Positions 8,794 through 19,130 of a stretch of 64,000 nucleotides of DNA are shown piece after piece. Position numbers and translations under genes: made by a program. The DNA lies in contig NZ_AP023189.1 of assembly GCF_012767755.2 (NCBI RefSeq), forward strand, positions 3,660,001-3,724,000, read 5' to 3'. This DNA is from Pseudomonas tohonis. GTDB lineage: Bacteria; Pseudomonadota; Gammaproteobacteria; Pseudomonadales; Pseudomonadaceae. The notes below the pieces were generated by a model that was not told the DNA's origin, did no database searches, and was given only the letters and a program-made list of their open reading frames with translations. Within the stretch, counting starts at the first letter, position 1, and each line of letters starts with the position of its first letter.

Positions 8794-10128
8794 TCAGCCC
8801 AGGCAGCGCTCCATGGCGGCGCCCAGCTGGAGGATGCCCGCGTCCTGGCCGCCCAGGCCGCAGACGCCAAGGGCGATACCGGGGTGCTTCGGCAGCGGGA
8901 TCGACAGTGCACAGCCATCGATGAAGTTGACCACGCTCGGGTTGGCCAGCACCCGTGCGTTGATGCGGTGGTAGGCGTCCTCGTCGAGGATGTCCGCCAG
9001 GCGCGGCGGGGATACGGACACGGTGGGCATGAGCCACGCATCGGCGCCCCGCAGCACCTCGGCGGCGCGGGCCTTCAGCCCCGCGCGTTCGAGCAGCAAC
9101 TCCGTGTAGTCACGGGTGCTCAGCCGACCGCCACGCTCGATACGCTGGGCGACACGGGGGTCGTAATGCCCGCTTCCGGCCAGCAGGCGCTCGCGGTGCC
9201 AGTGCCAGGACTCGGCGGCCGCTATGCCGCCGGCGGCGTTGATCTCCGGCAGGCGTTGCAGTTCGGGGAAGCGGAATTCGACGATCTCGACGCCCTGCTC
9301 CGCCAACCGCGCCAGGGCCCAGTCGAAGGCTTCGGCCACGTCCGCGTCGAGGTCCTCGAGCACATGGTCCGCCGTCACGAACAAGCGCCGGTCCCGCAAC
9401 GGCAACCCGGCATCGCACCAGGGCCCGGCACCGGTCAGCAGCGCGTCCACCTGCGCGCAGCAGGCGACACTCGGGGCCAACGGCCCGATGGAATCCAGGC
9501 TCGGCGCCAGCGGCACCATGCCCTCCAGCGCCAGCCGGCGCGCCGTCGGCTTGAAGCCGGTCACCCCGCAGAAGGCTGCGGGAATACGCACCGAGCCGCC
9601 GGTGTCGCTGCCCAGTGCCACCACCGACATGCCCAGCGCCACGCTCACGGCGGCGCCGGAGCTGGAGCCCCCGGCGATGACGCCCTTGCCCCGGGGTGAC
9701 AGCGGGGTGCCGAAGTGCGGGTTGAGGCCAAGGCCCGAGTAGGCGAACTCGGTCATGTTGGTGCGCCCCATGAAAACCGCGCCGGCCTCCCGCAGGCTGG
9801 CCACCACCGGGGCATCGTCCGCCGCAGCGGGTTCGCCCTCCAGCACCCGCGAGCCGGCACGGGTGACCTGCCCGGCGACGTCGAACAGGTCCTTGATCGA
9901 CACCGGCAGCCCGTCCAGCGACGAAATGCGCCGCCCCAGGGACAGCCGGTGGTCGGCGGCCTCGGCGGCGGCGCGGGCGCCCTCCTCGTCCAGTTCGATG
10001 AAGGCGTGGCCGCCGGAGGCGAAGTGCCGCTGGGCGCGCTCCAGCATGATCTCGGTCAGCTCGCGGCTGCTGATGCGCCCCTTGGTGAGGCGCGTGGACC
10101 ACTCCGCCAGGGTGATGAGGGGATTCAT
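8794..10128 (-). CDS. Amidase-signature family hydrolase
   Basis: A 444-residue cytosolic amidase. The Ser-cisSer-Lys triad is visible: K79 in VSIKDLFD, S155 in AGGSSSGA and S179 in GSDTGGSVRIP, with the usual spacing of about 76 and 24. Such enzymes hydrolyse amides or ureas such as allophanate or mandelamide; the substrate is not clear. Its start overlaps the stop of the DUF2848 gene by ATGA, showing translational coupling, and an ACS-type importer follows 46 bases later. I infer a small uptake-and-hydrolysis pathway for an organic amide. Confidence 0.93.
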   Translation of the reverse strand: MNPLITLAEWSTRLTKGRISSRELTEIMLERAQRHFASGGHAFIELDEEGARAAAEAADHRLSLGRRISSLDGLPVSIKDLFDVAGQVTRAGSRVLEGEPAAADDAPVVASLREAGAVFMGRTNMTEFAYSGLGLNPHFGTPLSPRGKGVIAGGSSSGAAVSVALGMSVVALGSDTGGSVRIPAAFCGVTGFKPTARRLALEGMVPLAPSLDSIGPLAPSVACCAQVDALLTGAGPWCDAGLPLRDRRLFVTADHVLEDLDADVAEAFDWALARLAEQGVEIVEFRFPELQRLPEINAAGGIAAAESWHWHRERLLAGSGHYDPRVAQRIERGGRLSTRDYTELLLERAGLKARAAEVLRGADAWLMPTVSVSPPRLADILDEDAYHRINARVLANPSVVNFIDGCALSIPLPKHPGIALGVCGLGGQDAGILQLGAAMERCLG

Positions 10129-10799
10129 GCGTCCACCTCCAGCACCTGCACGCGGTAGCTGTGGCTCAGGGTGCGCTCCAGCACCGGGTCGTGCAGCTCG
10201 ACGGTGTAGGCCTCGGCGGGGGCGATCGGCTCCAGCGCCGCCAGGGTGCCGCAAAACATCACGTTGCCCTGGGGCAGGGTCATGCCACCGTTGCGCCGCT
10301 CGATCAGGTCCAGCGGATCGAGCATGCTGCCGGCCTCGCCCTCCTGGTACAGCTCGCGGCGACCCTCGCGCTCGCGCCAGCAGCGCAGCACCAGGCTGTC
10401 CCAGTGCCCGGCCACTTCATCGAATGGCCACAACTGGCGGCTCACAGGCTTGGCGCAGAGCTGCTTGGACAGGGTGATGTCCAGCGCCTCCACCTGGCGC
10501 TCGGTGTGGTCGGAACCGATGCCGACGTAGAGCCCGTCCCAGCCGGCGATCAGCACGCATTCCACTTCTCCGGTGGAATGGTCGCGCGGCACCTGGATGA
10601 CCTCGTCAGTGGTGAGCAGCGAGGCCGCCACCTGGTAGAAGCACGGCACCTGGGCTGGTGGAGCGATGCCCAGCGCCTGCAGCTCGGCGATGTGACGCTC
10701 GACGGCCTCGTGGTCGCGTCCGGTCCAGCCGGCGATCACCAGCTCCAGGGGTTCGAAGGCCAGGCGACGCTCGCCCGCGATGATGAAATCCAGTGCCAT
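10125..10799 (-). CDS. DUF2848 family protein (copy 2)
   Basis: A 224-residue protein starting at MALDFIIAGERR, with GGAG placed 6-9 bases upstream; a longer frame start at 10832 lacks support. It is paralogous to the protein at 5979-6635. First gene of the operon with the amidase (ATGA overlap) and the MFS importer. The tight coupling suggests it acts on the same substrate or product as the amidase. The activity of the family is unknown to me. Confidence 0.87.
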   Translation of the reverse strand: MALDFIIAGERRLAFEPLELVIAGWTGRDHEAVERHIAELQALGIAPPAQVPCFYQVAASLLTTDEVIQVPRDHSTGEVECVLIAGWDGLYVGIGSDHTERQVEALDITLSKQLCAKPVSRQLWPFDEVAGHWDSLVLRCWREREGRRELYQEGEAGSMLDPLDLIERRNGGMTLPQGNVMFCGTLAALEPIAPAEAYTVELHDPVLERTLSHSYRVQVLEVDA

Positions 10800-11085
10800 G
10801 GTCAGTCTCCGTGCTTGCGTTGTTCGTCCCACCGGCCCCGCCTCGGATACCCGTCCCGACAGCGGGGACGAGCACGCGCCCCCGAAAAGCGTGGGTTGCC
10901 TTGGGCGATGCCCGAGCGGTGACGTGGCCGTGATCCTAGGCTCAAGCTCGATGGGCTCGACAGGTGAAAGGGTCCGCTTGCCCTGCCGGATGACGCCACG
11001 CTGGGCGGAGGGAAACCGACACGCCCGGGTTTGACCGCCCGCGCCCGCTGCGGCCTAATGCGCGCCCCGCCAGGCTTGACCGGAG

Positions 11086-11979
11086 ATGGCCATGAGCACC
11101 GAACCCAATGTGCGCCCCAGCACGCTGCACCTGCCCCAGGGCCCCTGGACGACGGTGCTCGACTGCCTCTGCGCGCATTTCCCGGCCATCGACCGCGCCA
11201 CCTGGCTCGACCGCATGGCGCGTGGCCGGGTGACCGATGGCGAGGGCCGCCCGGTGGATGCACTGCGCCCCTACCAGGTGGGGTTGTGCGTGCGCTACTA
11301 CCGCGAGGTGGCACAGGAGCGCGAGATCCCGTTCGAGGAGCACGTGCTCTACCAGGACGAGCGCCTGGTGGTGGTCGACAAGCCGCACTTCCTGCCGGTG
11401 ATGCCCGCTGGCGAATACGTCGAGCAGACCCTGCAGGCGCGCCTCACCCGGCGCCTGGGCATACCCGGCCTGGTGCCGCTGCACCGCATCGACCGGCACA
11501 CCGCCGGCCTGGTCCTGTTCTCCCGCGAGCCGGCCACCCGTGGCGCCTACCAGGCGCTGTTCCGTGAGCGCCGCGTGCACAAGCGCTACGAAGCGGTGGC
11601 CGCGCCGCTGCCACAGCTGGAATTCCCCCTCACCCTGCGCACCCGCCTGGAGCCGGGCGAGCCCTTCTTCCGCATGCAGCAGGTGGACGGCGAGCCCAAC
11701 ACCGAAACCCGCCTGGAGGTGATCGAGCGCGGCCCGCAGCTGTGGCGCTACGCCCTGCACCCCGTGACCGGCCGCAAACACCAGCTGCGCGTGCACATGG
11801 CCGCCCTCGGTGCCGGCATCCTCAACGACGGCTTCTACCCCGACCTGCACGACACCCAGGCCCCCGACGACCATGCCCGCCCCCTGCAACTGCTGGCCCG
11901 CGAACTGGCCTTCGTCGACCCCATCAGCGGCGACGCCCTGCGCTTCGAAAGCACCCTGCGGTTGATGGCTATCGCGTAA
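11086..11979 (+). CDS. RluA-family pseudouridine synthase
   Basis: A 297-residue enzyme that isomerises uridine to pseudouridine in rRNA or tRNA. The catalytic motif HRIDRHTAG is present with D136, followed by RRVHKRYEAV and the late motif HPVTGRKHQLRVHMAALG. The N-terminus (residues 1-80) is short and not a clear S4 domain. It resembles the Pseudomonas 'pseudouridylate synthase' group close to RluA/TruC rather than RluD. Starting at the ATG at 11092 is also possible. A repeat-rich gap follows. Confidence 0.9.
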   Translation: MAMSTEPNVRPSTLHLPQGPWTTVLDCLCAHFPAIDRATWLDRMARGRVTDGEGRPVDALRPYQVGLCVRYYREVAQEREIPFEEHVLYQDERLVVVDKPHFLPVMPAGEYVEQTLQARLTRRLGIPGLVPLHRIDRHTAGLVLFSREPATRGAYQALFRERRVHKRYEAVAAPLPQLEFPLTLRTRLEPGEPFFRMQQVDGEPNTETRLEVIERGPQLWRYALHPVTGRKHQLRVHMAALGAGILNDGFYPDLHDTQAPDDHARPLQLLARELAFVDPISGDALRFESTLRLMAIA

Positions 11980-12430
11980 CGGGGCCCAACTCCGCCATGT
12001 TGGGTTTCGTGCCTCTACCCAACCTACGGATGCCGAGCGCCCACCCCCTCTGTGGGAGCGAATTCATTCGCGAAAGACCCACAGCCCCACCAACACAACC
12101 CGCGTCCCGCCTGTAGGGGCGAATTCATTCGCCCAGCGGTGCACAGCGCCGCATCCGGTGCCCGGCCCCGCGCTCTGCTGCGTTGGGCTTCGTGCCTCTA
12201 CCCAACCTACGGATGCCGAGCGCCACTCTTGTGGGAGCGAATTCATTCGCGAAAGACCCGAGTCCCGCGCCCGGTGTGTTGTTCAGTGGAACCCCGCGTT
12301 CGCGAGGATGACGAGGGACCTGGGAGGCCTCGCCCCACCCGTCACCCCCGCGAACGCGGGGGCCACTTGAGCGCGCCGCTCCGTTCGCGAATGAATTCGC
12401 TCCCACAGCGCCCTGACCCCCACGAACTTT
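11980..12430. repeat. Repeat-filled intergenic region
   Basis: A gap of 572 bases before lpd3 with no credible gene. A segment of about 72 bases at 12000-12071 (TTGGGTTTCGTGCCTCTACC... ending in GCGAATTCATTCGCG) is repeated at 12181-12250. The palindromic element GCGAATTCATTCGC or its reverse occurs four times: 12058-12071, 12119-12132, 12237-12250 and 12387-12400. Inverted GC-rich REP arms (GCGTTCGCGAGGATGACG at about 12296 and CCCCCGCGAACGCGGGGG at about 12345-12362) flank 12294-12370. The last 120 bases should hold the lpd3 promoter. Confidence 0.75.
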
Positions 12431-12551
12431 TCTTGACCGCTCATTCAGGCGCGAGGATATTACGCCCGTCATCCAAAGCCGATGGACGCGCCGTGAAGCT
12501 CCACTACGCTTGCTGGGTCGATAGACATCAACAGAGATAGAGGAAAAGTTC

Positions 12552-13952
12552 ATGAGCCAATACGACGTGGTAGTGATAGGCGGCGGGCCGGGTGGTTACA
12601 ACGCGGCGATCCGCGCTGGCCAGCTCGGCCTGAAGGTGGCCTGCGTCGAAGGACGCGAGACACTGGGTGGAACCTGCCTGAACGTCGGTTGCATGCCGTC
12701 CAAGGCGCTGCTGCACGCCTCCGAGCTCTACGAGGCCGCTACCGGCAAGGAATTCGAACTGCTCGGCATCGAGGTCAAGCCCACGCTCAACCTCGGGCAG
12801 ATGATGAAGCAGAAGGCCGACAGCGTGAGCGCGCTGACCAAGGGCATCGAATTCCTCTTCCGCAAGCACAAGGCCGAATGGATCAAGGGCTGGGGGCGCA
12901 TCGACGGCCCGGGGCGCGTCGTCGTCAAGGGCGCCGATGGCAAGGAGCAGGTGCTGGAAACCCGGCACATCGTCATCGCCACCGGTTCCGAGCCCACGCC
13001 GCTGCCGGGCGTGGAGATCGACAACAAGCGCATCCTCGACTCCACCGGAGCCCTGTCCCTGCCCGAGGTGCCCAAGCACCTGGTGGTGATCGGGGCCGGC
13101 GTGATCGGCCTGGAGCTGGGCTCCGTCTGGCGCCGCCTGGGCGCCGAGGTCACCGTGGTGGAGTACCTCGACCGCATCTGCCCCGGCCTGGACGTGGAAA
13201 CCGGCAAGACCCTGCAACGCGCCCTGGCCAAGCAAGGCATGAAGTTCAAGCTCGCCTCCAAGGTCACCCGCGCCAAGAGCGGCAAGAGCGGCGTCGAACT
13301 CAGCGTCGAGCCGGCCGCTGGTGGCGAGGCCGAAACCCTCCAGGCCGACTACGTGCTGGTGGCCATCGGCCGCCGCCCCTACACCCAGGGCCTGGGCCTG
13401 GAGACGGTGGGCCTGAGCGTCGACAAGCGCGGCATGCTGGCCAACGAGAAGCACCAGAGCGCCACGCCCAACGTCTGGGTCATCGGCGATGTCACCTCCG
13501 GCCCGATGCTCGCGCACAAGGCCGAGGACGAAGCCATCGTCTGCATCGAGCGCATAGCCGGGCACAAGGCCGAGGTGAACTACGAGGTCATCCCCAACGT
13601 CATCTACACGCGCCCGGAAGTGGCCACCGTGGGCAAGACCGAGGAGCAGCTGAAGGCCGAGGGCCGCGCCTACAAGGTCGGCAAGTTCCCCTTCACCGCC
13701 AACAGCCGCGCCAAGATCAACCACGAGACCGAAGGCTTCGTGAAGGTGCTGGCGGACGAACGCACGGACGAAGTGCTGGGCGTGCACCTGGTCGGCCCCA
13801 GCGTCAGCGAGATGATCGGCGAGTACTGCGTGGCGATGGAGTTCTCCGCCTCCAGCGAAGACATCGCGCTGATCTGCCACCCCCACCCGACCCGCTCCGA
13901 AGCGCTGCGCCAGGCCGCCATGGACGTCAGCGGCTGGGCGATGCAGAGCTGA
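12552..13952 (+). CDS. lpd3: Dihydrolipoyl dehydrogenase, Lpd3 type
   Basis: A 466-residue FAD flavoprotein that reoxidises dihydrolipoamide with NAD+. The FAD motif GGGPGGYNAA starts at residue 10. The redox-active disulfide is C42/C47 in GGTCLNVGC, the NAD motif is VVIGAGVIGLELG near residue 182, and the active-site His-Glu pair lies in HPHPTRSEA near the C-terminus. The ASELYEAA segment and length fit the third lipoamide dehydrogenase of P. aeruginosa (Lpd3). It is not next to dehydrogenase E1/E2 genes, as for Lpd3, so its partner complex is not shown here. RBS-like GAGGAAA precedes the ATG; a terminator follows. Confidence 0.93.
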   Translation: MSQYDVVVIGGGPGGYNAAIRAGQLGLKVACVEGRETLGGTCLNVGCMPSKALLHASELYEAATGKEFELLGIEVKPTLNLGQMMKQKADSVSALTKGIEFLFRKHKAEWIKGWGRIDGPGRVVVKGADGKEQVLETRHIVIATGSEPTPLPGVEIDNKRILDSTGALSLPEVPKHLVVIGAGVIGLELGSVWRRLGAEVTVVEYLDRICPGLDVETGKTLQRALAKQGMKFKLASKVTRAKSGKSGVELSVEPAAGGEAETLQADYVLVAIGRRPYTQGLGLETVGLSVDKRGMLANEKHQSATPNVWVIGDVTSGPMLAHKAEDEAIVCIERIAGHKAEVNYEVIPNVIYTRPEVATVGKTEEQLKAEGRAYKVGKFPFTANSRAKINHETEGFVKVLADERTDEVLGVHLVGPSVSEMIGEYCVAMEFSASSEDIALICHPHPTRSEALRQAAMDVSGWAMQS

Positions 13953-13968
13953 CGGCGTGATGCCCATG

Positions 13969-13996
13969 AAAAAGGCGCCTCTCCGGCGCCTTTTTC
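13969..13996 (+). terminator. Rho-independent terminator of lpd3
   Basis: Hairpin AAAAAGGCGCC-TCTCC-GGCGCCTTTTT 17 bases after the lpd3 stop, with a T-tract. The A-tract on the left makes it potentially bidirectional. Confidence 0.9.
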
Positions 13997-14068
13997 ATGT
14001 GAGCCTCGCCAACCACGCCCCCTGGGCGAGGTGGCCTGTGAAGAGCTGAGCCCCCGCAGGATTAACAC

Positions 14069-14306
14069 GTGCGCACCTCCGCACGGGGCTTCCGGCGGAC
14101 TCCCAGATGCGCGCGGCACACCCTACATCCGCACCCCGAAGCCTGGCCAAGCCCCCTGGCCAGGAGGACGGGTTGTGACCATTCGAATTGAAGCCTCAGA
14201 GGATGAACACGTGCCATAGGGTGTGCCGTGCGCACCTCCCCACGGAGCTCCCGGCAGCCCCCCAGGTGCGCGCGGCGCACCCTACATCCACACTCCGAGG
14301 TCTGGC
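14069..14306. repeat. Two copies of a ~79-base intergenic repeat
   Basis: The gap between lpd3 and the AAA+ regulator holds two diverged copies, 14069-14147 and 14228-14306, 159 bases apart. Each runs from GTGCGCACCTCC through GCGCGCGGCACACCCTACAT to a CTGGC end. A part of the unit (GGTGCGCGCGGCACACCCTA) also occurs at about 22857. No gene is seen. Confidence 0.7.
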
Positions 14307-14309
14307 TGC

Positions 14310-15596
<1,287 letters not shown>

Positions 15597-15866
15597 GTCC
15601 CATCCTTGGCGCCAATTTTTTGATTAATGCAATAAAAACAATGGTTTGGCGCTTCTAACTGTAACGCTAGCAATATCTTTGACGGGCTATGGAACCATTT
15701 CTTATAGGCATCATCGCGAAGGGTTCTTAAAACACCGAAGCCATCGGGCGCAGGCCCTGCGCAGTGAAAAACCCCGGAGAATCGGCCTCTCGAAAACATG
15801 ACGCAGCCGACAAAACGCCCCTTGCCCAGGACATTGGTAATAGCACCTTGCCAATAGTCGTATTGA

Positions 15867-15886
15867 TTGGCATAACGTAGGCTTTT
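15867..15886 (+). promoter_or_regulatory. Candidate sigma54 (-24/-12) promoter in a 316-base divergent gap
   Basis: TTGG-CATAACGTAG-GC followed by TTTT gives GG and GC separated by exactly ten bases, the -24/-12 geometry. Transcription would start near 15894, 19 bases before the cytochrome start. The gap 15597-15912 is AT-rich and also holds ATTGG...CCAAT (15833-15855, 13-base spacer) and a short ATGG-AA-CCAT palindrome near 15690, possible activator sites. Confidence 0.4.
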
Positions 15887-15912
15887 CCCCACTAGTTACA
15901 AGGATGTATCTG

Positions 15913-17790
15913 ATGCGAATCCTGCGTCGCACGCTGGTGCTTCTGCTCGTTCTGATCCTCCTGGGCCTGGCCGTCGTCCTTTATTACGTCGCCAACCCCA
16001 ACCTGCCGACCTACAAAGCCCCCGAGCAGCTGCACTACCTCAACCAGTGGGACGAACAGGCTCGCCAGACCTACTACTACACGCCCCAGGGCACCACGGT
16101 TAAGGGCCTGCGCTACGACTGGTTCACCGCGCTCGAACTGCCCTTCTCCAGCGACAGGTTCGCCCGCCCGGAATACCTCGCCCGCTTCGGCTTCCTCGTC
16201 GACCCGCTGCAGAAGGCCACCGAGATCAACCCCGGCAACCTGCCCGTCGGCTTCGCCCGCCATGAAGACGACGACACCGGCCAGCAGTACCTCGACATCA
16301 CCTGCTCCGCGTGCCACACCGGCGAGCTGCACTACAAGGGCCAGGCCGTGCGCATCGACGGCGGCGCCGCCCTGCACTCCCTCGCCTCCACCGTGCCCAC
16401 CCTCAGGGGCGGCGGCTTCGGCCAGGCGCTAGGCATGAGCATGGCCTTCACCTACTACAACCCCTTCAAGTTCAACCGCTTCGCCAAGACCGTGCTCGGC
16501 AGCGAATACCCCAAGGGCAAGGACGAGCTGCGCAGCGACTTCAAGGACGTGCTCGACCGCCTGCTCGGCACCGCCTGGAACGACACCCACCGCGGCCTCT
16601 ACCCCACCGAGGAAGGCTTCGGCCGCACCGACGCCTTCGGCCGCATCGCCAACAGCGTGTTCGGCGACGCCATCGACCCCGCCAACTACCGCATCGCCAA
16701 CGCCCCGGTGAGCTACCCGCAGCTGTGGGACATCTGGAAATTCGACTGGGTGCAGTGGAACGGCTCCGCCATGCAGCCCATGGCCCGCAACATCGGCGAA
16801 TCCCTGGGCGTCGGCGCCAGCCTCACCCTGCACCAGGAGAACGGCCAGCCGGTGCCGCTTGACCAGCGCTACGCCTCCAGCGTGCGCGTGCGTGACCTGC
16901 ACACCCTGGAAGAAACCCTCAAGACCCTGAAGCCGCCGACCTGGCCGGAAGAGGTGCTCGGCAAGATCGACCTGCCCCGCGCCAGCCAGGGCCGCGCCCT
17001 GTTCGCCGAGAACTGCGCTTACTGCCACGCCCCCAACCCGCAACCGGTGGACAAGCGCCTGGCGCCCGACCGCGACCCGGAGTGGAAGATGCGCATGATC
17101 GCCACCGACAAGATCGGCACCGACCCCACCACCGCCGACAACATCGCCGACCACCGCTTCGACATCACCAAGCTCGGCTGGACCAAGGAGCAACTCTCCA
17201 AGCTCGACGTCGTCCTGTTCAGCAAGCCGCCGCTGCAGGACCTCGACTTCAGCAAGATCTCCAGCGCCAAGGGCCTGGCCTACCTCACCGCCTACGTCGA
17301 AGACCGCGCCTACGAGCAGGCCGGCATCAGCGGTGAAGAACGCAAGCAGATGGACGGCTACGGCCTGAAGATCGGCGTGCGCGAACTGCGCGCCTACAAG
17401 GCCCGCCCGCTGGACGGCATCTGGGCCACCCCGCCCTTCCTGCACAACGGCTCGGTGCCCACCCTCTTCCAGCTGCTCTCCCCCGTGCCCGAGCGCGCCA
17501 AGGAGTTCTACGTCGGCAACTTCGAGTACGACCCGCAATTCGCCGGCTTCAAGCACGACAAGTTCCCCGGCGGGTTCCTGTTCAAGACCTCCGTCACCGG
17601 CAACAGCAACCAGGGCCACGAGTTCCGCGACGGCTGCCGCCAGAACGGCGTCATCGGCCGCGCCCTCTCGCCGGACGAACGCCTCGCGCTGATCGAATAC
17701 CTCAAGGTCATGGGCAACCAGAGCCTGGAAGAAAAGCTCAGCCCGGTAGCGCCCAAGCCCTGGACGCCCGGCCCCGCCTGCGAAGGCTGA
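15913..17790 (+). CDS. RoxA-like dihaem cytochrome c (membrane-anchored or exported)
   Basis: A 625-residue protein. I chose the ATG at 15913 over 15904 because AAGGA ends 8 bases upstream of it. A single N-terminal hydrophobic segment (LVLLLVLILLGLAVVLYYV) is a signal anchor or uncleaved signal. Two haem c motifs, CSACH near residue 131 and CAYCH near 368, place it in the dihaem peroxidase superfamily. The C-terminal segment DGIWATPPFLHNGSVPTLFQ and the size resemble the rubber-oxygenase RoxA/RoxB group. Oxidation of a lipid or isoprenoid substrate, or peroxide reduction, is possible but unproven. A catalase-like gene follows 69 bases later. Confidence 0.85.
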   Translation: MRILRRTLVLLLVLILLGLAVVLYYVANPNLPTYKAPEQLHYLNQWDEQARQTYYYTPQGTTVKGLRYDWFTALELPFSSDRFARPEYLARFGFLVDPLQKATEINPGNLPVGFARHEDDDTGQQYLDITCSACHTGELHYKGQAVRIDGGAALHSLASTVPTLRGGGFGQALGMSMAFTYYNPFKFNRFAKTVLGSEYPKGKDELRSDFKDVLDRLLGTAWNDTHRGLYPTEEGFGRTDAFGRIANSVFGDAIDPANYRIANAPVSYPQLWDIWKFDWVQWNGSAMQPMARNIGESLGVGASLTLHQENGQPVPLDQRYASSVRVRDLHTLEETLKTLKPPTWPEEVLGKIDLPRASQGRALFAENCAYCHAPNPQPVDKRLAPDRDPEWKMRMIATDKIGTDPTTADNIADHRFDITKLGWTKEQLSKLDVVLFSKPPLQDLDFSKISSAKGLAYLTAYVEDRAYEQAGISGEERKQMDGYGLKIGVRELRAYKARPLDGIWATPPFLHNGSVPTLFQLLSPVPERAKEFYVGNFEYDPQFAGFKHDKFPGGFLFKTSVTGNSNQGHEFRDGCRQNGVIGRALSPDERLALIEYLKVMGNQSLEEKLSPVAPKPWTPGPACEG

Positions 17791-17859
17791 TAGACCGCTG
17801 TCACACCCCTCCCCGCCACGGGGAGGGCCTGGGAACGAACAACAAGGACTCCAGCTCCC

Positions 17860-19026
17860 ATGCTCAAGCGCTTCTGGCTCTGGCTCGGCCGCCTCCTCGG
17901 CAAGCTCACCCTCACCCTCCTCGTCGTCGGCCTGCTGGGCTGGGGCATCGGCTCGCTCTACTACAGCTGGAAATTCTCCGGCCCCGTCTCCGCCGACGAA
18001 CAGATCCCCCCGACCGAGGCCAGCGACGCCAAGGCCATCATGGAATCGGCCGTGCGCGTGGTCGAACAGCACCGCGACAACACCCGCGTCCTGCGCGACG
18101 CCCACGCCAAGGCCCATGGCTGCGTGAAGGCCGAAGTCACGGTCGCGAAGGACCTCGCCAGCGACCTGCGCGCCGGCGTGCTCGCCGAACCGGGCAAGAC
18201 CTGGCAAGCCTGGATGCGCCTCTCCAACGGCAACGCCTACCCTCAGTTCGACAGCGCCCGCGACGCCCGCGGCATGGCCATCAAACTGCTCGACGTGCCC
18301 GGCCAGAAACTGCTCAACGCCCCGGACCACGCCAACGAACAGGACTTCGTGATGTTCAACCACGACGTCTTCTTCATCCGCGACGTGGCCGAATACCGCA
18401 GCAACTTCGAAGCCCAGGCCAACGGCCAGAAGGTCGGCGCCTTCTTCCCCAGCCTCGACCCGCGCACCTGGGAGATCCGCCACATGCTGATCGCCCTGCA
18501 GACCCTCGCCCCGGCCCCGGACAGCCCCACCGACACCGTGTACAGCTCCGTCTCCCCGTACAAGCTCGGCCAGGCCAACATCAAGTACCGCGTCATCCCC
18601 GACCCGCAATCCTGCCCCGAGTACAAACTGCCCAAGCAGAACACCGACCTGCCCAACTTCCTGCGCAACGCCCTGTACCAGCGCCTCTCCCTGGACCGCG
18701 TACCGGCCTGCTTCGCCCTCCAGGTGCAGGTGCAGAACCCGCAGTACTACATGCCCATCGAAGACACCAGCGTGGCCTGGAGCGAGAAGATCTCCCCCTT
18801 CCAGACCGTCGCCACCATCAAGGTGCCGGCCCAGGACTTCGATAGCCGCGAGCAGAACGAATTCTGCGACAACCTCTCCTTCAACCCCTGGCACGCCCTC
18901 CCCGAACACCGCCCCATCGGCGGCATCAACCGCCTGCGCAAGGTGGTGTACGAAACGGTGAGCGTGTACCGGCATGAACGGAATGGCGTGCCGCAGCCGC
19001 AGGCTGAGGTGAAAGAGAGCGAGTGA
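17860..19026 (+). CDS. Membrane-anchored catalase-family haem protein
   Basis: A 388-residue protein with one N-terminal transmembrane segment (about 12-33) and a minimal catalase domain. A catalase-like distal His is probably H82 in RDAHAKAHG. The segment GMAIKLLDVPG and the late segment GGINRLRKVVYETVSVYR, with the likely proximal Arg and Tyr ligand region, match the small y4iL-type catalase-like branch. These enzymes use peroxide or fatty-acid hydroperoxides. The partner is the RoxA-like cytochrome just upstream, so I infer a periplasmic peroxide- or lipid-oxidation pair. Confidence 0.85.
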   Translation: MLKRFWLWLGRLLGKLTLTLLVVGLLGWGIGSLYYSWKFSGPVSADEQIPPTEASDAKAIMESAVRVVEQHRDNTRVLRDAHAKAHGCVKAEVTVAKDLASDLRAGVLAEPGKTWQAWMRLSNGNAYPQFDSARDARGMAIKLLDVPGQKLLNAPDHANEQDFVMFNHDVFFIRDVAEYRSNFEAQANGQKVGAFFPSLDPRTWEIRHMLIALQTLAPAPDSPTDTVYSSVSPYKLGQANIKYRVIPDPQSCPEYKLPKQNTDLPNFLRNALYQRLSLDRVPACFALQVQVQNPQYYMPIEDTSVAWSEKISPFQTVATIKVPAQDFDSREQNEFCDNLSFNPWHALPEHRPIGGINRLRKVVYETVSVYRHERNGVPQPQAEVKESE

Positions 19027-19130
19027 TGAGAGAGGCGAACATCTGAAACTTACCATTCAGAAGCCTCAAGTAGAGCCACGCTTCCTGCCGGAATCGAGAA
19101 GCCCAAGCTGACACAAGGAGTGGATTTTTT

